DNA of 60,447 bases from the NCBI GenBank assembly GCA_015233565.1, contig JADFXM010000045.1, positions 1 through 60,447 on the forward strand. Reading direction: 5' to 3'. The position numbers and the translations under genes were made by a program. The notes beneath the pieces were generated by a model. The model searched no databases and was not told the DNA's origin. It was given only the letters and a program-made list of their open reading frames with translations. Every line of letters starts with the position of its first letter. Position 1 is the first letter of the stretch. The stretch is from Candidatus Rifleibacteriota bacterium (lineage in GTDB: Bacteria > Muiribacteriota > Ozemobacteria > Ozemobacterales > Ozemobacteraceae). Positions 8,904 through 16,729 of this stretch are shown piece by piece.

Positions 8904-10307
8904 TTATTCATGTGCCGCAATAGGAAGACCGTGTCTATGTATGGGAAACTCTCCTTCCCAAATGGCAATAACTACCGTAGCAAGGCAATTCCCGATAACA
9001 TTTACTGCAGATCTTGCCATATCCATAAGTTCATCAATTCCAAGAATAATGAAAATTGGTTCCGTGGGCAAATTAAATGAAGCTGCCGTTCCAAGAAGAA
9101 TTACAAGCGATGCCCTCGGGACTCCGGCAACTCCTTTGCTGGTGAGCATCAACGTAAGTGCCATTACCAGTTGCTGAGTGGTGCTCATCTCAATTCCAGC
9201 AGCCTGGGCGACAAAAATAGAAGCGAGCGATAGATATAATGTTGTCCCAGCCAGATTGAAGCTATATCCGGTTGGCATAACGAATGCAACAATATGCCTA
9301 GGAACTCCCAATTCTTCCAAAGACTCCATCGCACGAGGCAGGGCAGCTTCTGAACTTGTGGTGGCAAAAGCAATAGAGATTGGCTCCAGAATGGCATTAA
9401 ATAACTTTCGAATGGGAACTCCTGTAAACCAAGCTATTGGTAGCAGTACCAATACCACAAAAAGCGTTAGGGCAAGATACAAAGTTGCAAGCAACTTAAA
9501 AAGATTCAGCAAAATTCCCAGTCCCATGTTTCCAACTGTGTAAGCTATTGCAGCTCCAACGCCAACTGGTGCGAAATACATGATGATCTTTGTGAAACGA
9601 AACATAGTTTCCGCAAGACTTTCAGCAAATTCCAGCATAGGGCGTTTCCGCGCCGGAGCAAGTGTAGCCAACCCAATTCCGAATAAAACCGAAAAAACAA
9701 CAATTTGAAGTACTTCGCCATCAACAACTGATTTTCCGATATTTTCCGGAAAAATATGAAGTATTATGTCCTGAAGATTCTGTTTCTTTACCTGGATTTG
9801 TTCTCCGGCCGGGAGCGGAGGAAGCTTGATTCCAACACCGGCTTTGGTGAAGTTTATAGCTCCAAGCCCTATGAACAAAGCAAATGTTGTGGCAACTTCG
9901 AAAAAAATAAGGGCTCTGATTCCCATTCTTCCAATCTGCTTAATGTCGGAGTGACCGGAAATTCCAACAACTAATGTACTGAATAGGAGTGGAGCAATTA
10001 TCGTTTTGATAAGTCGGAGAAAAATCAGACTTAATACACGTAATTTAACTCCAATCTCAGGAAAATCACAACCAATCTGAGCGCCAAGAATCATGCTTAC
10101 CATGATCCACATTGTTAACGAACCTTGAAAAGTGGCAATACCCACCAAACCGACGCTTCCAATTAATCGGAGAAATGCAATGGCAGCCTCAGGAATCTGA
10201 AATCCGGCAAAATGAAGGGCCAACCAAAGAAAAGCCGCCCCTAAAAATCCTCCGGCGGCAAGAAAAACAAAAAGCTTCGATAATTTTGGTGAAAGCGAGT
10301 TTATCAG
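8904..10307 (-). CDS. DAACS-family dicarboxylate/amino acid:cation symporter
   Basis: Integral membrane transporter of the GltP/DctA (SLC1-like) family, about 467 residues with the start chosen here. Family landmarks in order are a hairpin-1 serine motif (ATTSSEAALPRAM), the TM7 line GYSFNLAGTTLYLSLASIF, hairpin 2 (SKGVAGVPRASLVILLG) and TM8 (DELMDMARSAVNVIGN). The substrate-binding Asp and Arg of TM8 (D-M-A-R) are kept. Two sodium-coordinating aspartates of GltPh are changed: the TM7 Asp (usual N-x-D-G, here N-L-A-G) and the TM8 Asp (here Asn). The TM8 change resembles proton-coupled DctA-type members, so proton coupling is my inference. Canonical start codons give only TTG at 10223, which deletes half of TM1. 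The open frame continues upstream as a hydrophobic segment (KLFVFLAAGGFLGAAFLWLA) to a CTG at 10305-10307 with a perfectly placed AGGTGA. Substrate is not predictable. Confidence 0.88.
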   Translation of the reverse strand: MINSLSPKLSKLFVFLAAGGFLGAAFLWLALHFAGFQIPEAAIAFLRLIGSVGLVGIATFQGSLTMWIMVSMILGAQIGCDFPEIGVKLRVLSLIFLRLIKTIIAPLLFSTLVVGISGHSDIKQIGRMGIRALIFFEVATTFALFIGLGAINFTKAGVGIKLPPLPAGEQIQVKKQNLQDIILHIFPENIGKSVVDGEVLQIVVFSVLFGIGLATLAPARKRPMLEFAESLAETMFRFTKIIMYFAPVGVGAAIAYTVGNMGLGILLNLFKLLATLYLALTLFVVLVLLPIAWFTGVPIRKLFNAILEPISIAFATTSSEAALPRAMESLEELGVPRHIVAFVMPTGYSFNLAGTTLYLSLASIFVAQAAGIEMSTTQQLVMALTLMLTSKGVAGVPRASLVILLGTAASFNLPTEPIFIILGIDELMDMARSAVNVIGNCLATVVIAIWEGEFPIHRHGLPIAAHE

Positions 10308-10320
10308 TTGATTGTCACCT
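10305..10320 (-). promoter_or_regulatory. Shine-Dalgarno AGGTGA with CTG start codon
   Basis: AGGTGA (10315-10320, minus strand) lies 7 nt before CTG (10305-10307). No ATG, GTG or TTG occurs in frame between the upstream stop (within 10340-10370) and TTG at 10223. This site decides the transporter start. Confidence 0.55.
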
Positions 10321-10466
10321 ATTACGACGTTTTCTAAAGGCCGTTTCTTTGCGAATCAGCGCATATTTCTCGACTTAGCACAGTTTGATTGCAGTGTTTT
10401 CTGATTTTAGTTTGCGGTACACCAGCCATTTTGGTAGTTTTGTTGCAATGTTATTTTGGAAACGAT

Positions 10467-11168
10467 CTACTGGTTGGTATTCAAAATTTTGTCGATTTCG
10501 GCTACTGCAGAATTCGGCTGTTGGTTTAAAATTAGATTTCTGATTTTCAATAAGGTTTCACGTTGCACTACGCAGGTACCACCTACTTCCCCGGTGGTAG
10601 GTTTAACGTCTGTCAGAAATTTGATTGCGACTTTTTCGTCCTCGGAAACTATTGATCCATAATCACTTTTGCGTTTTGTATATTCGGACATCCATTTTTG
10701 ATAATCTGATTCAAGCGAGTGAGGTTTTGCTCTTAAGAAATATTCAAGATACTTTTTCTTGGCATCATTCAATACTGGCATAAAATCATCGAGGTTTTTC
10801 AAAACATAATCCAAATAAAAACTGTAATATTGACCACTATTTTCTAAATCCGGCATAGCTTGGAAAACAACTTCAAATTTTTCAATTTCTCCGGTATTCA
10901 AAACGGGTGAAGTGTCTTCAACAAACTTACAGAAACACTTTACAAACCAAAGATTATAATATTGCCCTGAATTAAACGGCGGTTTAAGCTGTATCAGGTC
11001 ATTTAATTCTCTCTTGTCAGTAGTAGTAAGAGGGGTAAAACTTTCATTGAAGCGCTTTATAAAAGAGTCAAACCATATCTGATACTCGTTTCCCCGCTCT
11101 TCAGCCCAGGCACAAGTTGCAAAAATACAAAATAGTAAGATCGTAAGTAGAATTTTCCGCGATGACAT
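10467..11168 (-). CDS. Secreted protein with four ~38-residue repeats
   Basis: A 233-residue exported protein of unknown function. It starts MSSRKILLTILLFCIFATC and has a likely signal-peptidase I site at AWA-EE. The mature part is four tandem repeats, beginning near EYQIWFDSFIKRF, QYYNLWFVKCFCKF, QYYSFYLDYVLKN and DYQKWMSEYTKRK. Each continues through a Leu-rich middle to a closing K/M-P (IQLKP, FQAMP, LRAKP, TDVKP). The pattern of Tyr followed by aromatic and charged positions suggests paired helices. A 41-residue longer frame exists upstream, but the chosen ATG has AAGGAGAT at good spacing and gives a clean signal peptide. No neighbour suggests a partner. Confidence 0.7.
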   Translation of the reverse strand: MSSRKILLTILLFCIFATCAWAEERGNEYQIWFDSFIKRFNESFTPLTTTDKRELNDLIQLKPPFNSGQYYNLWFVKCFCKFVEDTSPVLNTGEIEKFEVVFQAMPDLENSGQYYSFYLDYVLKNLDDFMPVLNDAKKKYLEYFLRAKPHSLESDYQKWMSEYTKRKSDYGSIVSEDEKVAIKFLTDVKPTTGEVGGTCVVQRETLLKIRNLILNQQPNSAVAEIDKILNTNQ

Positions 11169-11319
11169 GACCCATCTCCTTATGGAACAATTTATTTTTA
11201 TAGATAAGTCTATCAGAAAGATTCGGCATTTTCCATATCCAAGTTTAGCTCGACTATATTTAATCGTGGATTGTAAATTCGCTATGTCCAAGCAGGCATC
11301 ATTCTATCAAAGTTGAAAA

Positions 11320-11949
11320 GTGAAAAAGATTCTTGGCAAAAAAATTGCAAAAATATTGATTTCTGCCGATCAGGAATTTCAATCGAACTGCTACTTGGAA
11401 AGAGAAACGGTAAAATTGTTTAAACAAATTTATTTTTCAAAAAGGATTTTGTTTCCAATTCTTTTAATATTCATCTTTTTTGGATGGCAATTCTTTCCTA
11501 AGTTTTCTTTTGCTGCTGAATTCAATGACAAACCACCTCTTCCCATCAAATTGTTGGGAACATCTGATGTTCTGGAAATTGGCGACGGAAAATTCAAAGT
11601 CAGAGAGTTTCTTGACATAAAAAATAACAGCAATTCGCTTTTAATAGAAGTTAAGACTGTTAAAGTAGAGGTCTGGAAGGGCCATAGACTTGAAAATGAG
11701 GGTGAAAACTGGCTTGACACAGACCAGCCTTTTTATGTTGGTCCTGGAGAAAATGTTAGAGTAGCAGAAAGAATTCGTTTGGTTAATGGAGTTTTGCACT
11801 CTCACTGGCGGATTAGATGGATCAGATTCCATATCAACACAAACTTAGGTGAATTCTATTCTAATTTCATCGATTCACCATTTTGGGAACCAGGAGATGT
11901 TTTGAAACTTCAGAAACAAAACCAAATTGATTCATTGAGTCAACCATGA
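11320..11949 (+). CDS. Secreted/anchored protein of unknown function
   Basis: A 209-residue frame that begins with GTG. A single hydrophobic stretch (RILFPILLIFIFFGWQFF) is followed by FPKFSFAAEF, an acceptable signal-peptidase I site. The mature part of about 140 residues looks beta-rich (IEVKTVKVEVWKGHRLENEG, then YVGPGENVRVAERIRLV), like an immunoglobulin-like or FxLyD-type accessory fold, but I cannot assign a family. The 42 residues before the hydrophobic core are long for a signal peptide. A TTG start about 34 codons in (before FKQIYFSKR) would give a normal signal peptide; neither start has a strong ribosome-binding site. It is divergent from the four-repeat protein and followed by the repeat array. 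Confidence 0.55.
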   Translation: MKKILGKKIAKILISADQEFQSNCYLERETVKLFKQIYFSKRILFPILLIFIFFGWQFFPKFSFAAEFNDKPPLPIKLLGTSDVLEIGDGKFKVREFLDIKNNSNSLLIEVKTVKVEVWKGHRLENEGENWLDTDQPFYVGPGENVRVAERIRLVNGVLHSHWRIRWIRFHINTNLGEFYSNFIDSPFWEPGDVLKLQKQNQIDSLSQP

Positions 11950-11977
11950 ATTCCTGCCATACTGATTCCGTTAGAGA

Positions 11978-12097
11978 CTGTCGATTATTCTCGGTATATT
12001 TTATTCGGTACAAAACAACCCGCTGCTGATGCTAAAAAGCGAGGCGATAAATTGAGTGGGCACATTAAAATGTGGAAATCAGGGCATTTTTCGACAG
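11978..12097 (+). repeat. 120-bp palindromic-end element, copy A
   Basis: First of three related elements. It starts CTGTCGATTATTCTCGG, carries TTTATTCGGTACAAAAC, and ends TTTTTCGACAG. The ends are inverted repeats of each other (CTGTCGAAAAA type), as in MITE- or REP/BIME-like elements. It contains no gene. Confidence 0.75.
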
Positions 12098-12108
12098 ACT
12101 CGTTCAGA

Positions 12109-12229
12109 CTGTCGGAAAACCCCAAAAAAACGGATAATTTCATGTACCAACCCGTTTTTTTGCTCCGCTTTCGTGCATCAAATCAATGTCGTTTTGTACC
12201 GAATTCAATATACCGGACTTTTCCAACAG
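12109..12229 (-). repeat. 120-bp palindromic-end element, copy B (inverted)
   Basis: The same element as copies A and C but in the opposite orientation. It opens with CTGTCGGAAAA on the plus strand, contains GTTTTGTACCGAATTC (reverse complement of the shared core), and closes with TTTTCCAACAG. An 11-bp spacer separates it from copy A. Confidence 0.75.
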
Positions 12230-12241
12230 TCTCATTAGAAG

Positions 12242-12361
12242 CTGTCGAAAAATCTCGGTGTATTTTATTCGGTACAAAACGGCTTTCTTCTGATGCGAGA
12301 ATGCGAGGCGGAAACTTGGGCGGGTACACAATAAGGTGAATTTTAGGGCATTTTTCGACAG
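12242..12361 (+). repeat. 120-bp palindromic-end element, copy C
   Basis: Third copy, plus orientation, starting CTGTCGAAAAATCTCGG and ending TTTTTCGACAG. Its two 11-bp ends are perfect inverted repeats. A 12-bp spacer separates it from copy B. The small reading frames crossing this array are artefacts of the repeat. Confidence 0.75.
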
Positions 12362-12422
12362 ACTCGTTAAGTAATCTTTTGTTGGGAATTCAGAATAAAT
12401 TTTGAAAACGAAAATGCCATTC

Positions 12423-12506
12423 TCAGACATCCCAATCTCGGGGATTTAAATTTGATACCATTTTTCCGATTGATGAATTGCCAACTTGCTTTGAAAGAAA
12501 TCTTCT
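12423..12506 (+). repeat. 84-bp dispersed repeat, copy 1
   Basis: Aligns without gaps to 37662-37745, about 71 of 84 positions identical by hand count. Shared core: CTCGGGGATT, then AAATTTGATACCATTTTT. It lies 61 bp after the three-element array. The rest of 11950-12665 holds no gene that I can support. Confidence 0.7.
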
Positions 12507-12665
12507 GAAGTGTGCATTTTCACAATGGGTGGGAAAGATCGAGTAAGGACTCTCTGCAAATGGTATAATCTATTTGCCGATAAGCAATTTACCAAAGTTA
12601 CCACGTTTTTAAACTAGTACAAACCACATTTTTGAATTACCTGCTTAACAAATTGGAGCTATAAA

Positions 12666-13151
12666 ATGGATAAAAACACTTTTCCAAACGATAAAATTAA
12701 ATGTCCCCTTTGCGCAGAAGAGATACGATCAGATGCCATAGTTTGCAGGTTCTGCAGAACAAGATTAATCGATTCAAACGGGAATAGAATCTCAACGGAA
12801 ACTGCAATTGCTACTTTCCACGCTGCTGCTGAAAAAAAAGCTGAGGGTGTAGGCTTGGGTCAAGCTATGTTTGCCAACTTTCTTTGCCCGGGTTTGGGAA
12901 GTTGGCGATTAGGTGAGAAAAAACGTGGGGCTATTATTTTTGGAGCCTTAACACTTTGCATTCTTTTATATGCGATGGACTATATAACCGTCATCAACCT
13001 TCAAATTACTGAAGCTATGAGGGAACACAGTACCAAAGGTTTGGAAGAAAAGCTCACCAAACTCGAAAATAACTGGTGGGGAACCCTCTCCTTCTGGATT
13101 TATATATATTCCTTTATTGATGTCTACCTCATTCATCGAAAAAAAGTATAA
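12666..13151 (+). CDS. Zinc-ribbon membrane protein
   Basis: A 161-residue protein. Residues 13-30 carry CPLC...CRFC, a double C-x-x-C zinc ribbon of the type that heads many small bacterial membrane proteins. After a linker, a Gly-rich amphipathic stretch (ANFLCPGLGSWRLGEKKRG) resembles the TM2/DUF5683-like loop, followed by membrane segments at about 88-108 (GAIIFGALTLCILLYAM) and 136-153 (WGTLSFWIYIYSFIDVYLI). The ATG has TTGGAG upstream. It stands alone, convergent with the TPR gene. Function unknown; the ribbon probably faces the cytoplasm. Confidence 0.7.
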   Translation: MDKNTFPNDKIKCPLCAEEIRSDAIVCRFCRTRLIDSNGNRISTETAIATFHAAAEKKAEGVGLGQAMFANFLCPGLGSWRLGEKKRGAIIFGALTLCILLYAMDYITVINLQITEAMREHSTKGLEEKLTKLENNWWGTLSFWIYIYSFIDVYLIHRKKV

Positions 13152-13219
13152 TCGCAATGTACCCAAAACACTCCGCTATGAAAATGTGGGGTGCAAAGAC
13201 ATTTTGAGCCGTATTTTTT

Positions 13220-15727
13220 TCACTTCTTCAGATTTTTGAACTTTGACATTTGTGAATCAGAAAGATTCATTCCTTTTATTCTGTTCACTACCTCGTTCGC
13301 AGTTTGATGGTCACCAATTCCCCTGAAACGGTCAACCAGTTCAATCAAAGTGTCTGTATCTACATCCTTTGATTGGAGGGCCTTTTCATAAAAGCCCTTA
13401 GCTGCATCACCCCGTCCGGTTGTGGAATACAGATCACCAAGTTTTAGATACCCATATGGAGCACTTTTATCGAGTTCAATGGCTTTTCTGTAAGCAATTT
13501 CCGCCAAATCAAGCTTTCCGCATTTCCTGTAAACTTCACCTTGCAGCAAATATGCTTCAGGCAACTCGGGATTTTCCTGTACAGCTATTTCCGTAATATT
13601 TGCAGCTTCCTCATCGAGCTGATTCCGCAAAAATGACTTGATCAAAGGAGAAAAAGAGCGTGGATTGCTCTTAGAACGAGGTTCATTTATTGAAAAATCA
13701 ATAGAGTCACCCGTTAAAACATTCTTTTCACCGGGATTGAATCCTAGTTCTTCGTATGTTTTTAATAATGACTTTTTCGCAAATGAATTTTTGGGATTGA
13801 CCTTCAACGCTCTTAGGAAACGAGCAGCAGCTTCAGCTGGTTGCTGAGTAGCCAAGTAAACATTGCCAAGGTTGATCAATGCATTCAAATGGTTGGGATT
13901 CTTCGAAACTATTTCAGAGAATCCGGCGATAGCTTCTGAAAACTTTGAATTTCTTGCAAACTCTAGAGCCTGCTTATACAAAGTTTCGTCTGAATCGCTT
14001 GCCTGAGGAACATTTGATTGGGGAACAGTGTTAGCATTTATTAACGGTTCTTTGTCCTTCGAATCGACAGTATTTGGCGGTAATGGAGGTTTATCAGTTT
14101 CGGAAGGAATCGTAGAATTCACTGGATTTACCACAGGTTGAGAAGTTTCAGCAGAAAACTGTGTGTTGTCCTCAATTGATTTGGAGTCCTTTTCACCCAA
14201 AGCTCTGGAAATTCTCTTTGAATAAGGATCCTGGGGATTCAAAAATGCTTTAGCCTCTTTCCAGATTTGGATGGCTTCCTCTGATTTCCCAGCTTGTTTG
14301 AGGTTCATCCCGGCAAAATATCTGAATTTTAAATTCTGAGGTTCCTTTTCAAGAGCTTTTTTAAAAAAAGCTTTGGCCTCCTCGAATTTGCCCTCTTCCA
14401 TAGCCATTTGACCAAGACTGAAATGTGTACCAGGGAATTCAGGATCTATTTCAAGCGCCTTTTTCCAATGCAACTTGGCTTCCAGGAATTTTCCCATTTT
14501 GGCATAAATTTGTCCCATCTCGTCGTAGATCTGGAGGTTGACTTTACCACCCTTTTCCAATTCATCAAGAGTCTTAAGTGCTCCTGTTAAATCCCCACTT
14601 AACTGCATTGTGTGAGCTAGCAAAAAACTGGCTCTGGTATCATCAGGTCTCTCATTCAAGCAGCTTCTCGCTGTTGCAAGCGCAAGAGAATTTTCTCCCA
14701 GTCGTTCGTAAACTTTGGCAAGTCTAAGTTGCGCCCAGTAGGCTTTTGGGTTCTCTTCCAGTATTTTCTCCAATAATCTGCACTGCCCTCGTAAATCTCC
14801 GGTTCCCTCCAGGTTTGCCAACTCTGTTGAGATTTTTTCGCCAGGTTCGTCTTTAGTCCCCTCGGAAGGTTTTGAAGCAAGAACATTGGCTGGAATTTCC
14901 TTTTCCAATTCCTTCTTCAACTTCAAGGCTTTAGCATTTCCCGGAGCAATTTCCAATGCACGATCTACCGTATCAATAGCGTTTTTGACTTCTCCCATTC
15001 GCCATTGAAGCTTGGCAACGGAAACCAACCCGTCTTCATAACGAGGGTGATCTGCCATAAGCTGAACCAATTCGTGATGCGCTTCTTGGAGCCGATCTCT
15101 TCCTATTAAAAAATTCGAAAGATCAAGTCTAATGACAGGATTGGTCGGAAGAATTGCAATCGCTTCTCGAAGATCCTTTTCAGCCTCATCGTATTTCTTT
15201 GCAGTTAGGTGTTTCAAAGCTACAGAGCGATATGCCTCAGCTAAATTTGCACTGATTTCCCGAGGTTTATATTTCAACTCCAGGCATCTTTTCCAGGCTG
15301 CCGCTGCTGTTTCATTATCTGAGGCTTTTACAGCATCCCTAGCCTCTTCATCAAGAATTTTACCAAGTTCTCTGGAAAAATTTAAATTCTCTGGTTTCAA
15401 TATGATCGCGATCTCCAGCTGTTTTTTTGCCGAAGTTGTTTCACCCTGTAATAACAAAGCTTCCCCAAGCAAATACCGAGCTTCAGCATCTTTGGGATTG
15501 CCATCCACTATTTCCCGCGCCTTTCCCTCGGCATCACGATATTCTCCTCGATCAAGAAGTGCACGAATTTTCAACGATTTTTCAGATTTCAAAAATTCCC
15601 CAAAATCCGGACTTTTCCTGCCACCAAGCGGTTCTGACTCACGGTCCTTTCCTTTGCATTCGCTAAAAAATCCTGGAATGCAAATGAACATCAAAATTAA
15701 AAAAGCAATTTTAATTACTCTCTTCAT
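13220..15727 (-). CDS. Large exported TPR-repeat protein
   Basis: An 835-residue protein built from tetratricopeptide repeats. The N-terminus (MKRVIKIAFLILMFICIPGF) is a signal or anchor sequence; the cysteine in FFSEC lacks a good lipobox, so a lipoprotein is uncertain. TPR blocks occupy about residues 45-270, 300-500 and 585-830, with typical lines such as DAEARYLLGEALLLQGE and FPGTHFSLGQMAMEEGKFEE. A Ser/Pro/Thr-rich low-complexity linker separates the blocks at about 515-585. Likely a periplasmic or membrane-attached protein-protein scaffold. It follows prs by 21 bp, so it is probably the third gene of a glmU-prs-TPR operon. ATG was chosen over the TTG one codon before because GGGAGGAG is correctly spaced. 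Confidence 0.8.
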   Translation of the reverse strand: MKRVIKIAFLILMFICIPGFFSECKGKDRESEPLGGRKSPDFGEFLKSEKSLKIRALLDRGEYRDAEGKAREIVDGNPKDAEARYLLGEALLLQGETTSAKKQLEIAIILKPENLNFSRELGKILDEEARDAVKASDNETAAAAWKRCLELKYKPREISANLAEAYRSVALKHLTAKKYDEAEKDLREAIAILPTNPVIRLDLSNFLIGRDRLQEAHHELVQLMADHPRYEDGLVSVAKLQWRMGEVKNAIDTVDRALEIAPGNAKALKLKKELEKEIPANVLASKPSEGTKDEPGEKISTELANLEGTGDLRGQCRLLEKILEENPKAYWAQLRLAKVYERLGENSLALATARSCLNERPDDTRASFLLAHTMQLSGDLTGALKTLDELEKGGKVNLQIYDEMGQIYAKMGKFLEAKLHWKKALEIDPEFPGTHFSLGQMAMEEGKFEEAKAFFKKALEKEPQNLKFRYFAGMNLKQAGKSEEAIQIWKEAKAFLNPQDPYSKRISRALGEKDSKSIEDNTQFSAETSQPVVNPVNSTIPSETDKPPLPPNTVDSKDKEPLINANTVPQSNVPQASDSDETLYKQALEFARNSKFSEAIAGFSEIVSKNPNHLNALINLGNVYLATQQPAEAAARFLRALKVNPKNSFAKKSLLKTYEELGFNPGEKNVLTGDSIDFSINEPRSKSNPRSFSPLIKSFLRNQLDEEAANITEIAVQENPELPEAYLLQGEVYRKCGKLDLAEIAYRKAIELDKSAPYGYLKLGDLYSTTGRGDAAKGFYEKALQSKDVDTDTLIELVDRFRGIGDHQTANEVVNRIKGMNLSDSQMSKFKNLKK

Positions 15728-15748
15728 CAAGCTCCTCCCAAATCATTT

Positions 15749-16696
15749 TTAGCTAAACAGCTCACTCACCGAACGTTTGTCAAAAATCCTCTGAATTGTT
15801 TCGCCGATTAACGGAGCAACTGATAACGTTTCCAGCATTGGAAGTTTTTTCTTTTTTTCCGAAGCAAGAAGTGAATTAGTTGCTATCACTTCTGTAATGC
15901 AGGAAGACATAATTCTTTCCGAAGCCGGATCAGACAAAACTGGATGTGTACAACATGCTATGATCTTCTTTACTCCACGCTCCTGAAGGGTTTGTGCAAC
16001 TTTAACAATCGTTCCTGCTGTGTCTATCATATCGTCTATAATAATGACATTTTTTCCACTCACTTCACCGATGACATTCATAATAACTGCTTTATTGGGC
16101 TCCGGACGCCTTTTATCAACAATTGCAAGAGGAAGTCCCAAACGTTTGGCGAATTCCCGGGCTCTGTGAACACCACCAGTGTCAGGAGAAACTACAACAT
16201 AGTTATTGAGATCACGTTTCAGCAAATGTGACGTTAAAATTGGTCCGGCGGAAAGATGATCGACAGGGATATCGAAAAAACCCTGAAGTGCTGGGTCATG
16301 CATGTCCATGGTGACAACTCTTCCTGCCCCTGCCGTGGTGATCAAATTTGCAACCAACTTTGCAGTGATTGGTTCCCGCCCAATTGATTTTTTTTCCTGC
16401 CTGGCGTATCCGAAATATGTGACAACAGCAGTTATACTTCCCGCAGAAGCTCGTTTTAAAGCGTCAATAATTATCAAAAGCTTCATCAGGTTCTCATTAG
16501 CTGGATAACAAGTCGGCTGAATGACAAAAATATCACAGCCTCTGACGGATTCTTCAATTCGACAGTAGACTTCACCGTCCGCGAAGGTTGTCATATAAAT
16601 CTTGCCCTCTGGGACATTCAAATAGCTACAAATTTCGGAAAAAAGCTCCGGATTGCTGCCTCCACTAAATACTTTTATTCGGGATTCGCGTAACAT
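15749..16696 (-). CDS. prs: Ribose-phosphate pyrophosphokinase (PRPP synthetase)
   Basis: Cytosolic enzyme making PRPP from ribose 5-phosphate and ATP, the feed for purine, pyrimidine, His, Trp and NAD synthesis. Its length of 315 residues is normal for a class I enzyme. Visible signatures are the divalent-cation/ATP line DMHDPALQGFFDIPVDHL, the flexible-loop lysine region (VVSPDTGGVHRAREFAKRL with KRRPEPNKA) and the PRPP-binding loop NVIIIDDMIDTAGTI. The ATG is preceded by AGGAGAAAAAA. It sits 33 bp after glmU, an order well known from Bacillus (gcaD-prs), and 21 bp before the TPR gene. Confidence 0.97.
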   Translation of the reverse strand: MLRESRIKVFSGGSNPELFSEICSYLNVPEGKIYMTTFADGEVYCRIEESVRGCDIFVIQPTCYPANENLMKLLIIIDALKRASAGSITAVVTYFGYARQEKKSIGREPITAKLVANLITTAGAGRVVTMDMHDPALQGFFDIPVDHLSAGPILTSHLLKRDLNNYVVVSPDTGGVHRAREFAKRLGLPLAIVDKRRPEPNKAVIMNVIGEVSGKNVIIIDDMIDTAGTIVKVAQTLQERGVKKIIACCTHPVLSDPASERIMSSCITEVIATNSLLASEKKKKLPMLETLSVAPLIGETIQRIFDKRSVSELFS

Positions 16697-16729
16697 TTTT
16701 TTCTCCTGTTTTTCGGGCGAGATACTTTA

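Noticed and set aside
20..10343. Shared 13-mer TTTCTAAAGGCCG at 20-32 and 10331-10343
   Set aside because: An exact match of this length is expected by chance several times in 60 kb of AT-rich DNA, and the flanks do not align.
12052..12430. Small frames on both strands in the repeat array
   Set aside because: They run through inverted repeat copies and have no start signals.
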